Source: Mucilaginibacter sp. SG564
Lineage (GTDB): Bacteria; Bacteroidota; Bacteroidia; Sphingobacteriales; Sphingobacteriaceae
DNA length: 64,000 bases
Reading direction: 5' to 3'
Assembly: GCF_013149275.1 (NCBI RefSeq)
Contig: NZ_JABGNA010000006.1
Span: 414,398-478,397, forward strand
Shown: piece after piece, positions 49,334 through 57,326 of the stretch
Position numbering within the stretch: position 1 is the stretch's first letter
How the letters are laid out: each line of letters starts with the position of its first letter
Translations under genes and position numbers: made by a program
The notes under the pieces: generated by a model
What the model saw: only the letters and a program-made list of their open reading frames with translations
Databases searched by the model: none
Told to the model about the DNA's origin: nothing

Positions 49334-50365
49334 ATGGGTAAAAAAGCAGTTTTATTAGTAAATTTAGGTACGCCCGATAGCCCTTCAACGGCCGATGTAC
49401 GTACTTATCTGAATGAGTTTTTGATGGATCCAAGGGTAATTGATATCAACCCTATATCGCGCACCCTGTTAGTACGCGGATTAATAGCTCCTTTCAGGGC
49501 TCCAAAATCGGCTAAATTATACCAGGCTATCTGGGATAAGGAAACCGGTTCGCCATTAATGCATTATAGTCTGTTACAGCAAAAAGCCCTGCAACAGCGC
49601 CTGGGTGATGAATACATTGTTGAACTGGCTATGCGTTACCAAAACCCTTCCATTGAATCGGCACTGAATAGGCTTAAAGCTGCTTTGGTTGATGATATAC
49701 AGGTTATCGCGCTGTTTCCGCAATATGCATCGGCCAGTACCGGTTCTGTTTACGATAAGGTGATGGAACTATTGCTAGCCTGGGGCACCAAGCCTAATAT
49801 CTCCTTCGTAAACTCTTTTCATGACAATGAAGGCATGATAGCCACCTTTGCCGATAACGCCCAAAAGTACCACCCCGAAAGCTATGATCACGTGTTGTTC
49901 AGCTTCCACGGTTTGCCGCAAAGGCAATTGGTTAAAGCCGATCATACCCAACAACACTGCTTAAAAGTTAATGACTGCTGCGGAACACTGACCGATGCCA
50001 ATAAAAATTGCTATTCGGCACAATCGCATCATACGGCTAAATTAATTGCCCAGAAGTTGAATATCCCCCAGGATAAATATACCATTTGCTTTCAGTCGCG
50101 CCTGGGTAACGACCCATGGGTACAGCCTTACACCAGCGAAATTGTATCCAAACTGGCCAAGGAAGGTAAAAAGAGCTTACTGGTATTTTGCCCCGCTTTT
50201 GTAGCCGACTGCCTGGAAACCGTTTATGAAGTTACCACCGAATACGGCGACGAGTTTAAAGCCCTTGGCGGCGAAAAAGTTCAGCTTGTAGAGAGTTTGA
50301 ATGATTCGCCTATCTGGATAGATGCTTTAGAGAAAATGGTAAGGGAAAACCATATTGCTGGCTGA
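49334..50365 (+). CDS. hemH: Ferrochelatase
   Basis: 343 residues. VLLVNLGTPDSPSTADVRTYLNEFLMDPRVID is the family N-terminus; LFPQYASASTG, the catalytic histidine in LFSFHGLPQRQL, YTICFQSRLGNDPWVQP and PAFVADCLETVYEV follow. It inserts Fe(II) into protoporphyrin IX, the last step of protoheme synthesis. No other heme gene is nearby. Cytosolic or peripheral membrane by family knowledge. Confidence 0.97.
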   Translation: MGKKAVLLVNLGTPDSPSTADVRTYLNEFLMDPRVIDINPISRTLLVRGLIAPFRAPKSAKLYQAIWDKETGSPLMHYSLLQQKALQQRLGDEYIVELAMRYQNPSIESALNRLKAALVDDIQVIALFPQYASASTGSVYDKVMELLLAWGTKPNISFVNSFHDNEGMIATFADNAQKYHPESYDHVLFSFHGLPQRQLVKADHTQQHCLKVNDCCGTLTDANKNCYSAQSHHTAKLIAQKLNIPQDKYTICFQSRLGNDPWVQPYTSEIVSKLAKEGKKSLLVFCPAFVADCLETVYEVTTEYGDEFKALGGEKVQLVESLNDSPIWIDALEKMVRENHIAG

Positions 50366-50504
50366 ACCCTGATTTCTCGGATTATAGGATTTCCTTGATT
50401 CCTTTAACCTCCAACATTCTTTGTCATGCTGAACGTAGTGAAGTATCTATTCTACGATTTGCATAGCTCGCAAACAGATCCTTCACTGCGTTCAGGATGA
50501 CAAA
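50363..50504. repeat. Word repeat plus REP-like palindrome after hemH
   Basis: Starts with AACCCTGATTTCTCGGATTA, a one-sided copy of the TGAACCTTGATTT word, overlapping the hemH stop. It continues as the palindrome TTTGTCATGCTGAACGTAGT (50420) with right arm CACTGCGTTCAGGATGACAA (to 50504), which lies between convergent genes. Confidence 0.82.
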
Positions 50505-50516
50505 ATAAGAGTGATA

Positions 50517-51917
50517 CTACCCCCTCAATCCCTCAATCTCTTTCAAAGTCTTTGGTAAATATTTACCTAGCAAGTGACTACCCGTATCGGTAATTAAAAA
50601 GTTATCCTCAATACGAATGCCGCCGAAATCGCGGTAGGTGTTCAGTACATCGTAGTTGATAAAATCGGCGTATTTGTTTTCGGCTTTCCAGCGATCGATT
50701 AGCTCCGGGATGATATAGATGCCCGGTTCTACAGTCAATACGTAACCGGCTTCCAGCTCGCGTCCCAGGCGCAGTGATTTCAATCCGAACACGGTTTCTT
50801 TTTTCAGCGTATCGGTATAGCCCACGTATGGTTCGCCCAGATCCTCCATGTCATGTGTATCCATGCCCAGCATATGCCCCAACCCGCATTGAAAAAACAT
50901 GGTATGCGCGCCGGCAGCAACAGCCTCGGCTGCATCGCCTTTCATCAGGTTCACTTGTTTTAGTCCTTCCACCAGTTTTTGACAGGCGGCAAGGTGAATA
51001 TCTTTATAACGCGTACCCGGTTTTAGCAGACTGATAGCATGGTTCATTGAATTAAGCACCACCTCGTATAGCTCTTTTTGCTTGCTGGTAAAGCTGCGGC
51101 CCACCGGGAAAGTACGGGTAAGGTCGCCGCCGTAATGCATATCATTTTCGGCACCAATATCGCTCAGTACCATGTTGCCATCCTGCAGTATATTGCCATA
51201 ATAATGAGTATGTAGTGTTTGGCCATGGGTGGTAATAATGGCCCCATAACCCAGGCGACCATTAGCTGCCAATGCTACTTCATTGGCTATGGCCACCAGT
51301 TCATACTCCTTAATGCCGGGGCGGGTGGCTTTAATAACTGCCAGCTGCATATCCACACTAATATCAACCGCTTTTTCCATTTCCTGTATCTCCAGCGGTG
51401 TCTTGATCACCCGTTGCGCAATTACTGCTTTGATGAGTTTAACCGATACATGATCCTGCACATCAGCCAGGCTTACATTGAACCAGGTAGCCAGTTTTAT
51501 GCGGTTTTCGGGACGGTAAGGCGGTAAAATATGTACTTTTCTGCCGGCTATCAGCGCTTTATGTACGTAATGCAGTATCTGGTCGAGCGGTTTGGTTTGG
51601 GTAACGCCTACCAATCCCGCCATTTCGTGTACGGTAGGCAGGGTGCCTGTCCAAATAATATCGTCAATGGTTAATTCGTTACCGAAGATCACTTCCTCGC
51701 CAGTGTCGGTATCAATGATGGCGGCCAGGTTTTGCACATCCAGACCAAAGTAGTAAAGAAAAGTGCTGTCCTGACGAAAGGGGTAGCAATTGTCTTTATA
51801 ATTCATGCTGCTATCCTCGTTACCTAACAACAGGATAATGCCATCCTGCCCGATAGTTTGCTTTAATATATTCCTTCTGTCGGTATAAACCTGTTTGTCA
51901 AAAAGCTGAAGTTTCAT
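50517..51917 (-). CDS. Xaa-Pro aminopeptidase (M24B)
   Basis: 466 residues. An N-terminal creatinase-like domain (PFRQDSTFLYYFGLD) is followed by the pita-bread metallopeptidase domain with metal ligands in SDIGAENDMHYGGDLTRTFP (two Asp), GLGHMLGMDTHD (His), TVEPGIYI (Glu) and GGIRIEDNFLIT (Glu). It releases N-terminal residues preceding proline. No signal peptide, so cytosolic. A TATCTTTA box lies 20 bases upstream. Confidence 0.95.
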   Translation of the reverse strand: MKLQLFDKQVYTDRRNILKQTIGQDGIILLLGNEDSSMNYKDNCYPFRQDSTFLYYFGLDVQNLAAIIDTDTGEEVIFGNELTIDDIIWTGTLPTVHEMAGLVGVTQTKPLDQILHYVHKALIAGRKVHILPPYRPENRIKLATWFNVSLADVQDHVSVKLIKAVIAQRVIKTPLEIQEMEKAVDISVDMQLAVIKATRPGIKEYELVAIANEVALAANGRLGYGAIITTHGQTLHTHYYGNILQDGNMVLSDIGAENDMHYGGDLTRTFPVGRSFTSKQKELYEVVLNSMNHAISLLKPGTRYKDIHLAACQKLVEGLKQVNLMKGDAAEAVAAGAHTMFFQCGLGHMLGMDTHDMEDLGEPYVGYTDTLKKETVFGLKSLRLGRELEAGYVLTVEPGIYIIPELIDRWKAENKYADFINYDVLNTYRDFGGIRIEDNFLITDTGSHLLGKYLPKTLKEIEGLRG

Positions 51918-51937
51918 AGGTTGTTATATTGAATGGG

Positions 51938-51945
51938 TAAAGATA
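51938..51945 (-). promoter_or_regulatory. -7-like box TATCTTTA for the Xaa-Pro aminopeptidase
   Basis: 20 bases before the start codon at 51917 on the minus strand, the same spacing as at recJ. Confidence 0.4.
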
Positions 51946-52001
51946 AAGGCTTTTTGCTTTATCATGCAATGAATCGACTTATGGGGACCTACACTCTTCC
52001 T

Positions 52002-52100
52002 TTTCCACACGTCATTGCGAGGTTACGAAGGCAACCGACTGGAGGGAGCTCATTAATACCTATAAAAAACAATTAAAAAAATTAATAATCGCTATACCGT
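52002..52100. repeat. GTCATTGCG element with a GGGAGCTCATTAATACC extension
   Basis: CCACACGTCATTGCGAGG, then AACCGACTGGAGGGAGCTCA, TTAATACC and AT-rich AACAATTAA. The second half is nearly identical to 62691-62752. It lies in the 761-base geneless spacer 51918-52678, most of which is repeat. Confidence 0.8.
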
Positions 52101-52149
52101 ACAGGGCGAATAATGCAAGTCGTAGAACGCTCAATTGCCGCTGGAGCTG

Positions 52150-52618
52150 TTACTTTTGTCTTGATACAAAAGTAACCAAGACCGAGCGTAGCGAGATAAT
52201 GAGTACCAATAAAAAACAAACAACAACGAATAAATCAAGTCAGCAGTGAGGCTTGTTTGCCGCACAAAGCCTTTGCCCTGCAAACCGGACAGAACCACGG
52301 GCTGCAATTATTTTGCCCGACTTCGTTCGCTCTTACCCCGCCCTTCAGCAAAAACTTGCTATGCCCCTCCAATGGCACTTGGCCACCATTGTTCTGCCGC
52401 TTTCGCCCGAAGCTGTTCTGCTGACGGGAAAAAGAAAAATTGATCAAAGGTTCTGTTGCGCTATAAAAAGAAATCCTACCAATCCATTAATCAGGAAAAT
52501 CATGGTTCAGAAATCACTGACTCACTAATTCAATAATTAAACTGCGTTAGCAGCGGATACCGGCCGGTGACTAATGCCTGTGCAGTATGAGCGGATAGCC
52601 CGGGCCGAAGGTAACGCC
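52150..52618 (+). repeat. Composite dispersed repeat, copy A
   Basis: Modules in order: palindrome TTACTTTTGT/ACAAAAGTAA (52150-52175); a divergent linker to 52240; an about 200-base core (52241-52440) with GGGCTGCAATTATTTTGCCC and TCAGCAAAAACTTGCTATGC; AATCATGGTTCAGA; CTAATTCAATAATTAAACTG; and a terminal block with AGCGGATACCGG and GAGCGGATAGC. Copy B at 58569-59082 has the same order on the opposite strand. Core similarity is about 85% by eye. ORFs read here are artefacts. Confidence 0.88.
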
Positions 52619-52678
52619 CTTATTAAAGACAAGGATCAAGGCAAAAGCGAAAAATCAACTCACTAATTCAATAATTAA

Positions 52679-54151
52679 TTAACCAATCCAATTATTTACA
52701 ATTTTGGCCGAAAGCAGGCAAAGCGGAATACCCCCGCCCGGATGCACGCTGCCGCCGCAGAAATACAGATTTTTGATGGCCGACGACCGGTTGGCATGCC
52801 GTAAAAATGCCGCGAACTGGCTATTGGAGCTGGTGCCATATAACGAGCCCTGGTACGATGATGTTTTGCTTTCGATACTGCGTGGATCGAGGATACTTTC
52901 GGATAGGATCAGAGGATTGATATCCTCGCCCAGAAGGCGGCTCAGTTTGGTTATTATATTTTGGCGCGCGGTGCTGATAAGGCTTTCCCAATCCTGCCCG
53001 GTATTGGCGGGTACATTGATCATGGTAAACCAGTTTTCGCAGTCTTGCGGGGCATCATCGGGCTTGTATTTGGAGCTGATGTTAACGTATATTGTTGGAT
53101 CGTGGTAAATATCTTTTTGCTGCCAGATATGATCAAATTCAGCTTTATAATCCTTACTGAAAAAGATGTTATGCAGGTTTAGCTGCGCGAATTGCCTCTT
53201 GATACCCCAGTAAAATATCAGGGCCGAGCTGCTGCGTTCCTGCCTCAATATCTTTTTAGGAAACAGGTGCGGATGTTGCTTTAGCAGTTTGTGATACGTG
53301 AACCACACATCCATGTTGGATACGATGATATCGGCGGGTATCAATTCTCCTTTTATTTTGATGGCTTTGGCAATTTGTTTTTCCAGGACGATTTCTTCAA
53401 CAAGGGCGTTGTAATGAAATTTTACCCCCAGTGATTCAGCCAGTTTTACCAGGCTACTCACGATGCTATATATACCACCATGCGGGAAATAGGCCCCATA
53501 ATGCTGCTCCAGGTGCGGGATCACATTCAGGGTAGCCGGGGCGGTATAAGGGTTTGATCCGTTATAGGTGGCGTAGCGGTCGTAAAATTGTGTAAGGCGT
53601 TTATCTTGAAAAAAACGTTGATTGGCGGTGTGCATAGCACGGAAGGCATCTATCTGCGGAAACCTGAAAACAGAGCGCACCGTATCCCATTGTAAATAGG
53701 TTTTTAAGCGATGTAATGATCGCTCCAGAAAAACATGATTGGTAATACTATAGATATTCGCGCTGTTTTTTAAATATTTTTTAACGGAATTAACGGGCTC
53801 TGCAGTTTGCTGACTTACCTCTGCAGCAAAACGTTCCTGATCTGCATAAGCATTCAGGCTGGTACCATCTTCATAAAAATACCGGCAAACTACATCCAGT
53901 TGTTCATAATTAAAAAAATCACGCGGGTTTTTACCGGCAAGGGCAAACAACTCATCCACATAATGCGGCATGGTGAACAGGCTGGGCCCGGCATCAAACC
54001 TAAAGCCATCTTGCTCAAACTCGGATAGCTTGCCGCCTGGATAACTATTGGCTTCGAAAACATCAACCAGGTAACCTTTTACTGCCAACCGGATGGCTGT
54101 GGCAATACCGGCGATACCGGCACCAATGATCAACGCTTTTTTTACAGGCAT
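52679..54151 (-). CDS. Phytoene desaturase family protein (CrtI/CrtD)
   Basis: 490 residues. The FAD-binding N-terminus IIGAGIAGIATAIRLAVKGY, then FEANSYPGGKLSEF and GFRFDAGPSLFTMP, and the C-terminal NLYFCGGSVHPGGGIPLCLLSAKI define the CrtI family. CrtI desaturates phytoene; the related CrtD introduces a 3,4-double bond in 1-hydroxycarotenoids. With CruF- and CrtW-like genes nearby and no crtB adjacent, CrtD is at least as likely. Sequence alone does not decide. Confidence 0.92.
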   Translation of the reverse strand: MPVKKALIIGAGIAGIATAIRLAVKGYLVDVFEANSYPGGKLSEFEQDGFRFDAGPSLFTMPHYVDELFALAGKNPRDFFNYEQLDVVCRYFYEDGTSLNAYADQERFAAEVSQQTAEPVNSVKKYLKNSANIYSITNHVFLERSLHRLKTYLQWDTVRSVFRFPQIDAFRAMHTANQRFFQDKRLTQFYDRYATYNGSNPYTAPATLNVIPHLEQHYGAYFPHGGIYSIVSSLVKLAESLGVKFHYNALVEEIVLEKQIAKAIKIKGELIPADIIVSNMDVWFTYHKLLKQHPHLFPKKILRQERSSSALIFYWGIKRQFAQLNLHNIFFSKDYKAEFDHIWQQKDIYHDPTIYVNISSKYKPDDAPQDCENWFTMINVPANTGQDWESLISTARQNIITKLSRLLGEDINPLILSESILDPRSIESKTSSYQGSLYGTSSNSQFAAFLRHANRSSAIKNLYFCGGSVHPGGGIPLCLLSAKIVNNWIG

Positions 54152-54155
54152 AGGG

Positions 54156-54163
54156 TAAAGATA
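54156..54163 (-). promoter_or_regulatory. -7-like box TATCTTTA, 4 bases before the start
   Basis: Reads TATCTTTA on the minus strand next to the start codon at 54151. This predicts a leaderless transcript for the desaturase gene. Confidence 0.4.
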
Positions 54164-54223
54164 AAAAAGCCCTCTCTATATATCCCTCTGAAGGAGGCAA
54201 CTTTTATTATTGGCGTATGTCAT

Positions 54224-54257
54224 AAAAAAGGGCAGAATCACGAATGATTCTACCCCC
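54224..54257 (-). terminator. Rho-independent terminator on the minus strand
   Basis: GGGTAGAATCA pairs with TGATTCTGCCC around TTCG, followed by TTTTTT on the minus strand. It lies just after the 67-residue gene and supports that gene being transcribed. Confidence 0.85.
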
Positions 54258-54355
54258 AGTTAGGTTATTGTACTGAATTTGTCCTGAATGATTATGGAAC
54301 ATGCTTCACAGCGTGCCCGGTTGACAAACTCGGCATCATAAGCCTGTATAAATAC

Positions 54356-54559
54356 TCAACAGGATTTATCGGTTATTGTTTTCTTACGTTTGTTTAAACT
54401 TTGGCCAAGGTATAAAAGTAATATGCCTATGCTAATACCTTTTAAAAAGCCATCCAGAGCATCTGATTCGGATTTGTATATGAATTTAACAAAAAAGCTT
54501 AATGCCAGCAGGAACAATCCTAATGACAACAGATATTTTACGGGGATAAGCGATAGCAT
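54356..54559 (-). CDS. Small two-helix membrane protein, unknown
   Basis: 67 residues: LIPVKYLLSLGLFLLALSFF and FLKGISIGILLLYLGQSL form two helices, with a basic tail (NKRKK). No family recognised. A terminator 100 bases downstream on the same strand supports it being a real gene. Confidence 0.6.
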   Translation of the reverse strand: MLSLIPVKYLLSLGLFLLALSFFVKFIYKSESDALDGFLKGISIGILLLYLGQSLNKRKKTITDKSC

Positions 54560-54607
54560 GATTTATTACATTTATTATCCCAAAGTTAAATGATAAGTAT
54601 TGAAATT

Positions 54608-54643
54608 AAAAAGGCACTCTTGTTTATCAAGGGCGCCTTTATT
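54608..54643 (-). terminator. Rho-independent terminator of the DJ-1/PfpI gene
   Basis: On the minus strand AAAGGCGCCCTTG pairs with CAAGAGTGCCTTT around ATAAA, followed by TTAATTT. Confidence 0.82.
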
Positions 54644-54664
54644 TATAGGGATAAAGTTAACTTA

Positions 54665-55219
54665 TCAAGCGTCATGATGTACACCTTCGCCTATCTCCTC
54701 AATGGCCTTGCGATTAAACGCATCCAGATCGGCCGGTCGGCGACTGGTCACCAGGCCCTGATCAACCACCACTTCTTCATCAACCCAATCGGCTCCGGCG
54801 TTTTTAAGATCGGTTTGCAACGAAGGGTAGGATGTTAACCTTCGCCCTTTGATCAACCCAGTCTCTATCAATAATTGCGGGCCATGGCATATAGCGGCTA
54901 CAGGTTTACCTTCATCTAAAAATGCCGACGCAAAGGCTACCGCATCTTTATTTTGCCGTAGTTTATCCGGATTGAGCACACCGCCGGGCAATACCAACGC
55001 GTCATAGTCATCCGGACTAACTTCGCTCAATTGCCGGTCTACATTTATCTCGATACCCCAGTTGGTTTTATCCCATGCTTTAATAGTGCCGCTTTTGGGC
55101 GATATCACATGTACGGTTGCACCGGCTGCTTCCAGTGTATGTTTAGGGCTTGTTAATTCTACCTGCTCAAATCCCTCTTCAGTCAGGATCGCTACTTTTC
55201 TGTTACTCAAACTTGCCAT
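54665..55219 (-). CDS. DJ-1/PfpI family protein (type 1 glutamine amidotransferase fold)
   Basis: 184 residues. VAILTEEGFEQVELTSP carries Glu15, and the nucleophile elbow AICHGPQ carries Cys111-His112. TSYPSLQTDLKNAGADWVDEEVVVD is typical of the PfpI/YhbO subgroup linked to stress resistance, with claimed protease or deglycase activity. Cytosolic. It is monocistronic, with its own terminator. GTAAACC palindromes lie 150-270 bases upstream. Confidence 0.93.
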   Translation of the reverse strand: MASLSNRKVAILTEEGFEQVELTSPKHTLEAAGATVHVISPKSGTIKAWDKTNWGIEINVDRQLSEVSPDDYDALVLPGGVLNPDKLRQNKDAVAFASAFLDEGKPVAAICHGPQLLIETGLIKGRRLTSYPSLQTDLKNAGADWVDEEVVVDQGLVTSRRPADLDAFNRKAIEEIGEGVHHDA

Positions 55220-55373
55220 AATAAATATTAATTTAATTTTAAATTATAAAAATTAAGTATAATATAATTACAGGTGGAATGGCGGATGGTTTTTGTTATT
55301 TGAAAATAAAGGAGAGCTCCGCCCTATGTCCGTTAGTAGTCACAGGTAACGGCTACTTAACGTCATTTTTTAT

Positions 55374-55485
55374 GGTTTACATGTAAACCCAGTTTATGGG
55401 ATGCTATTTGATTTAATTTATTGACTATGAATATTTTGTGATTGTATTGACCCTAAAAAGTGTAAACCATGTAAACCCACTTTTT
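55374..55485. repeat. GTAAACC boxes: a 16-bp palindrome and a direct-repeat hairpin
   Basis: GGTTTACATGTAAACC at 55374-55389 is a perfect palindrome. At 55455-55485, AAAAAGTG and CACTTTTT enclose two direct GTAAACC boxes. The rest of the 335-base spacer 55220-55554 shows only a GGAGAGGGCTCGGGTGAAG repeat at its end. Confidence 0.7.
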
Positions 55486-55554
55486 GCCTTGTGCTGGTTA
55501 CAAATGAGTACTGGTTTTAGCTCCCTCTCTTTTGGAGAGGGCTCGGGTGAAGGG

Positions 55555-56448
55555 CTACTTATGCCCCAGGGCGAAATTGATAAAATTGCTGGTTAGACCA
55601 TAATCCTCAGTACCCTTGCGGCGGATGAAGAAGAAATCGCGGGTGATCTTCAGGCCTTCAATGGGTACTTCTACCAGGTCACCTTCGGCCAATTGGCGGA
55701 TGATGGACGGGCGCGGCATAAAGCCCAGGCATTGGTCGGCCAGGAGAAAGTTTTTCAAAGCCTCGGTACCACCCAGGCGGATCTTTACCGATAGATCGGC
55801 CGGTTTGATATGCAGGGCCGAAAGCGATTTTAACACCGCATTCAATGTGCCTGAACCGCGTTCCCGTACCGCCAATGGCGTTTTTAACAATTGTTTTAGT
55901 GTAAGCGATTTACCCGCCAGCGGACTTTTAGCCGAGCATACCGGTATCACCTCATCGCTCATAAATGGCGTATAAGATACCGTGGTAAGCTTGTTATCCA
56001 CCTCGATGATGCCAATATCCACCTCATGGTTAAGCAGGGCGTTCAGGATATATTCTGAATTTCGGTTCACCAGTTGCACATCCACATTGGCATACTCGCG
56101 CTGAAAGCCCGAAAGTATAGAAGGCAAAATATACAGGGCGATGGTAGTACTGGCTCCCAAACGCAAATGCCCCGCCGCCTGAGACAAATTACTGAGCACC
56201 GAAAGATCATACTCTATCTTGCGTTCAATTTCGGTAGCCTGTTGCAGGTATTCGTTGAGTTTGTTACCCGCATCGGTAAGTAAAATGCTGTTACCCTTAC
56301 GCTCAAACAAGGGTACTTTATATTGATCTTCCAGCGCCTTAACGTGTTTGCTGATGGCAGGCTGTGTAATAAACAGCACCTGTGCAGCCTTACTGAAACT
56401 CAGGTTAGCAGCCACTTCCATAAACACACGGTGAGCAAAGGATATCAT
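55555..56448 (-). CDS. LysR family transcriptional regulator
   Basis: 297 residues. The N-terminal winged helix-turn-helix is complete: FMEVAANLSFSKAAQVLFITQPAISKHVKALED, then LFERKGNSILLTDAG. The effector domain starts LRLGASTTIALYILPSILSGF, typical of the CysB/CbbR-like type. No divergent gene is present, so the regulated target cannot be guessed from position. It starts 12 bases after the stop of the unknown secreted-protein gene on the same strand. Confidence 0.95.
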   Translation of the reverse strand: MISFAHRVFMEVAANLSFSKAAQVLFITQPAISKHVKALEDQYKVPLFERKGNSILLTDAGNKLNEYLQQATEIERKIEYDLSVLSNLSQAAGHLRLGASTTIALYILPSILSGFQREYANVDVQLVNRNSEYILNALLNHEVDIGIIEVDNKLTTVSYTPFMSDEVIPVCSAKSPLAGKSLTLKQLLKTPLAVRERGSGTLNAVLKSLSALHIKPADLSVKIRLGGTEALKNFLLADQCLGFMPRPSIIRQLAEGDLVEVPIEGLKITRDFFFIRRKGTEDYGLTSNFINFALGHK

Positions 56449-56460
56449 TTGGCTAAGTTA

Positions 56461-57246
56461 TCATTTTAACTTCTCAAAAAAGCGCCCGTTGAATTTATAG
56501 GTGATCAGTTTATGGGTCATTTTATGATTATAGTCAACCAGTGGCGTGCGGATAGTTTGTGTAGCTTTGTCAAAATAAATGGCCGGGTATGATGGCCAGT
56601 CGGCTATGGAGCTCACATCAAAATCATAATGCAGCTGGCTGTACACCCCGGTCGGCGTTTTGATCAGTGGTGGATTACTGATGAGCTTTCCTTTATCAAT
56701 AGTAAATATTTTCAGGCCCTGTCCGGCTTTTGTAGCCGAATAAACCGAATTATAGGTAGCTAAATAATAGACTTTGCCGGCAGTAGCAAAAGTGTATATT
56801 TTGGGGTACCAGAGGGACACGTATCCTTTTTTACCAATAGTATCCATTTTTAACAGCGAAACCGTTTGTCCTGCGTTTTTGTATTGCAATACGTTATAAA
56901 TATCAAAGCTACCTTTAACGCCCAGTTGTGTGTTCCAGGAATAGGTACGGAAAATGCCATCGGCAGAAGTAGCTATCACCAAACGTTCTTTAACCAGCGA
57001 GGTAAAAGGCTGGTTAATGGTAGCCGGATATTTGGAAGCATAATACTTGAGCTTAACAGCGAAGATCTTGTTTTGCTTCAGCAGCGAGTCCATCGCTTTC
57101 CATTCCTTTTTGTGCGCGCCGTAATAGTTTACTTTCTTCAATATCCGCAGCAGATCGCCTTCAATAGCCTGCGGGCTATTCTGCGCAAACAAACGGGCTG
57201 AAGCTAAACAACAGCAGAAAACAACTATCAGCTTAATGGTTTTCAT
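56461..57246 (-). CDS. Secreted protein of unknown function
   Basis: 261 residues from MKTIKLIVVFCCCLASARLF; three extra codons upstream are unlikely. A signal peptide ends near AQNSPQ. The mature part has YYGAHKKEWKAMDSLL and a beta-rich region with repeated aromatic strands (VSLWYPKIYTFATAGKVYYL, ATYNSVYSATKAGQG). No family recognised; similar secreted proteins are frequent in Sphingobacteriaceae. It is probably co-transcribed with the LysR gene. Confidence 0.8.
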   Translation of the reverse strand: MKTIKLIVVFCCCLASARLFAQNSPQAIEGDLLRILKKVNYYGAHKKEWKAMDSLLKQNKIFAVKLKYYASKYPATINQPFTSLVKERLVIATSADGIFRTYSWNTQLGVKGSFDIYNVLQYKNAGQTVSLLKMDTIGKKGYVSLWYPKIYTFATAGKVYYLATYNSVYSATKAGQGLKIFTIDKGKLISNPPLIKTPTGVYSQLHYDFDVSSIADWPSYPAIYFDKATQTIRTPLVDYNHKMTHKLITYKFNGRFFEKLK

Positions 57247-57261
57247 GGGAAACATTCGGCA

Positions 57262-57300
57262 ATAAAAATAGGGATAATCAACCGATCATCCCTATTAAAA
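57262..57300 (-). terminator. Rho-independent terminator of asd
   Basis: On the minus strand AATAGGGATGATC pairs with GATTATCCCTATT around GGTT, followed by TTTATT. Confidence 0.85.
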
Positions 57301-57326
57301 ATATTATCTAAGTTAAATTATTCTAC

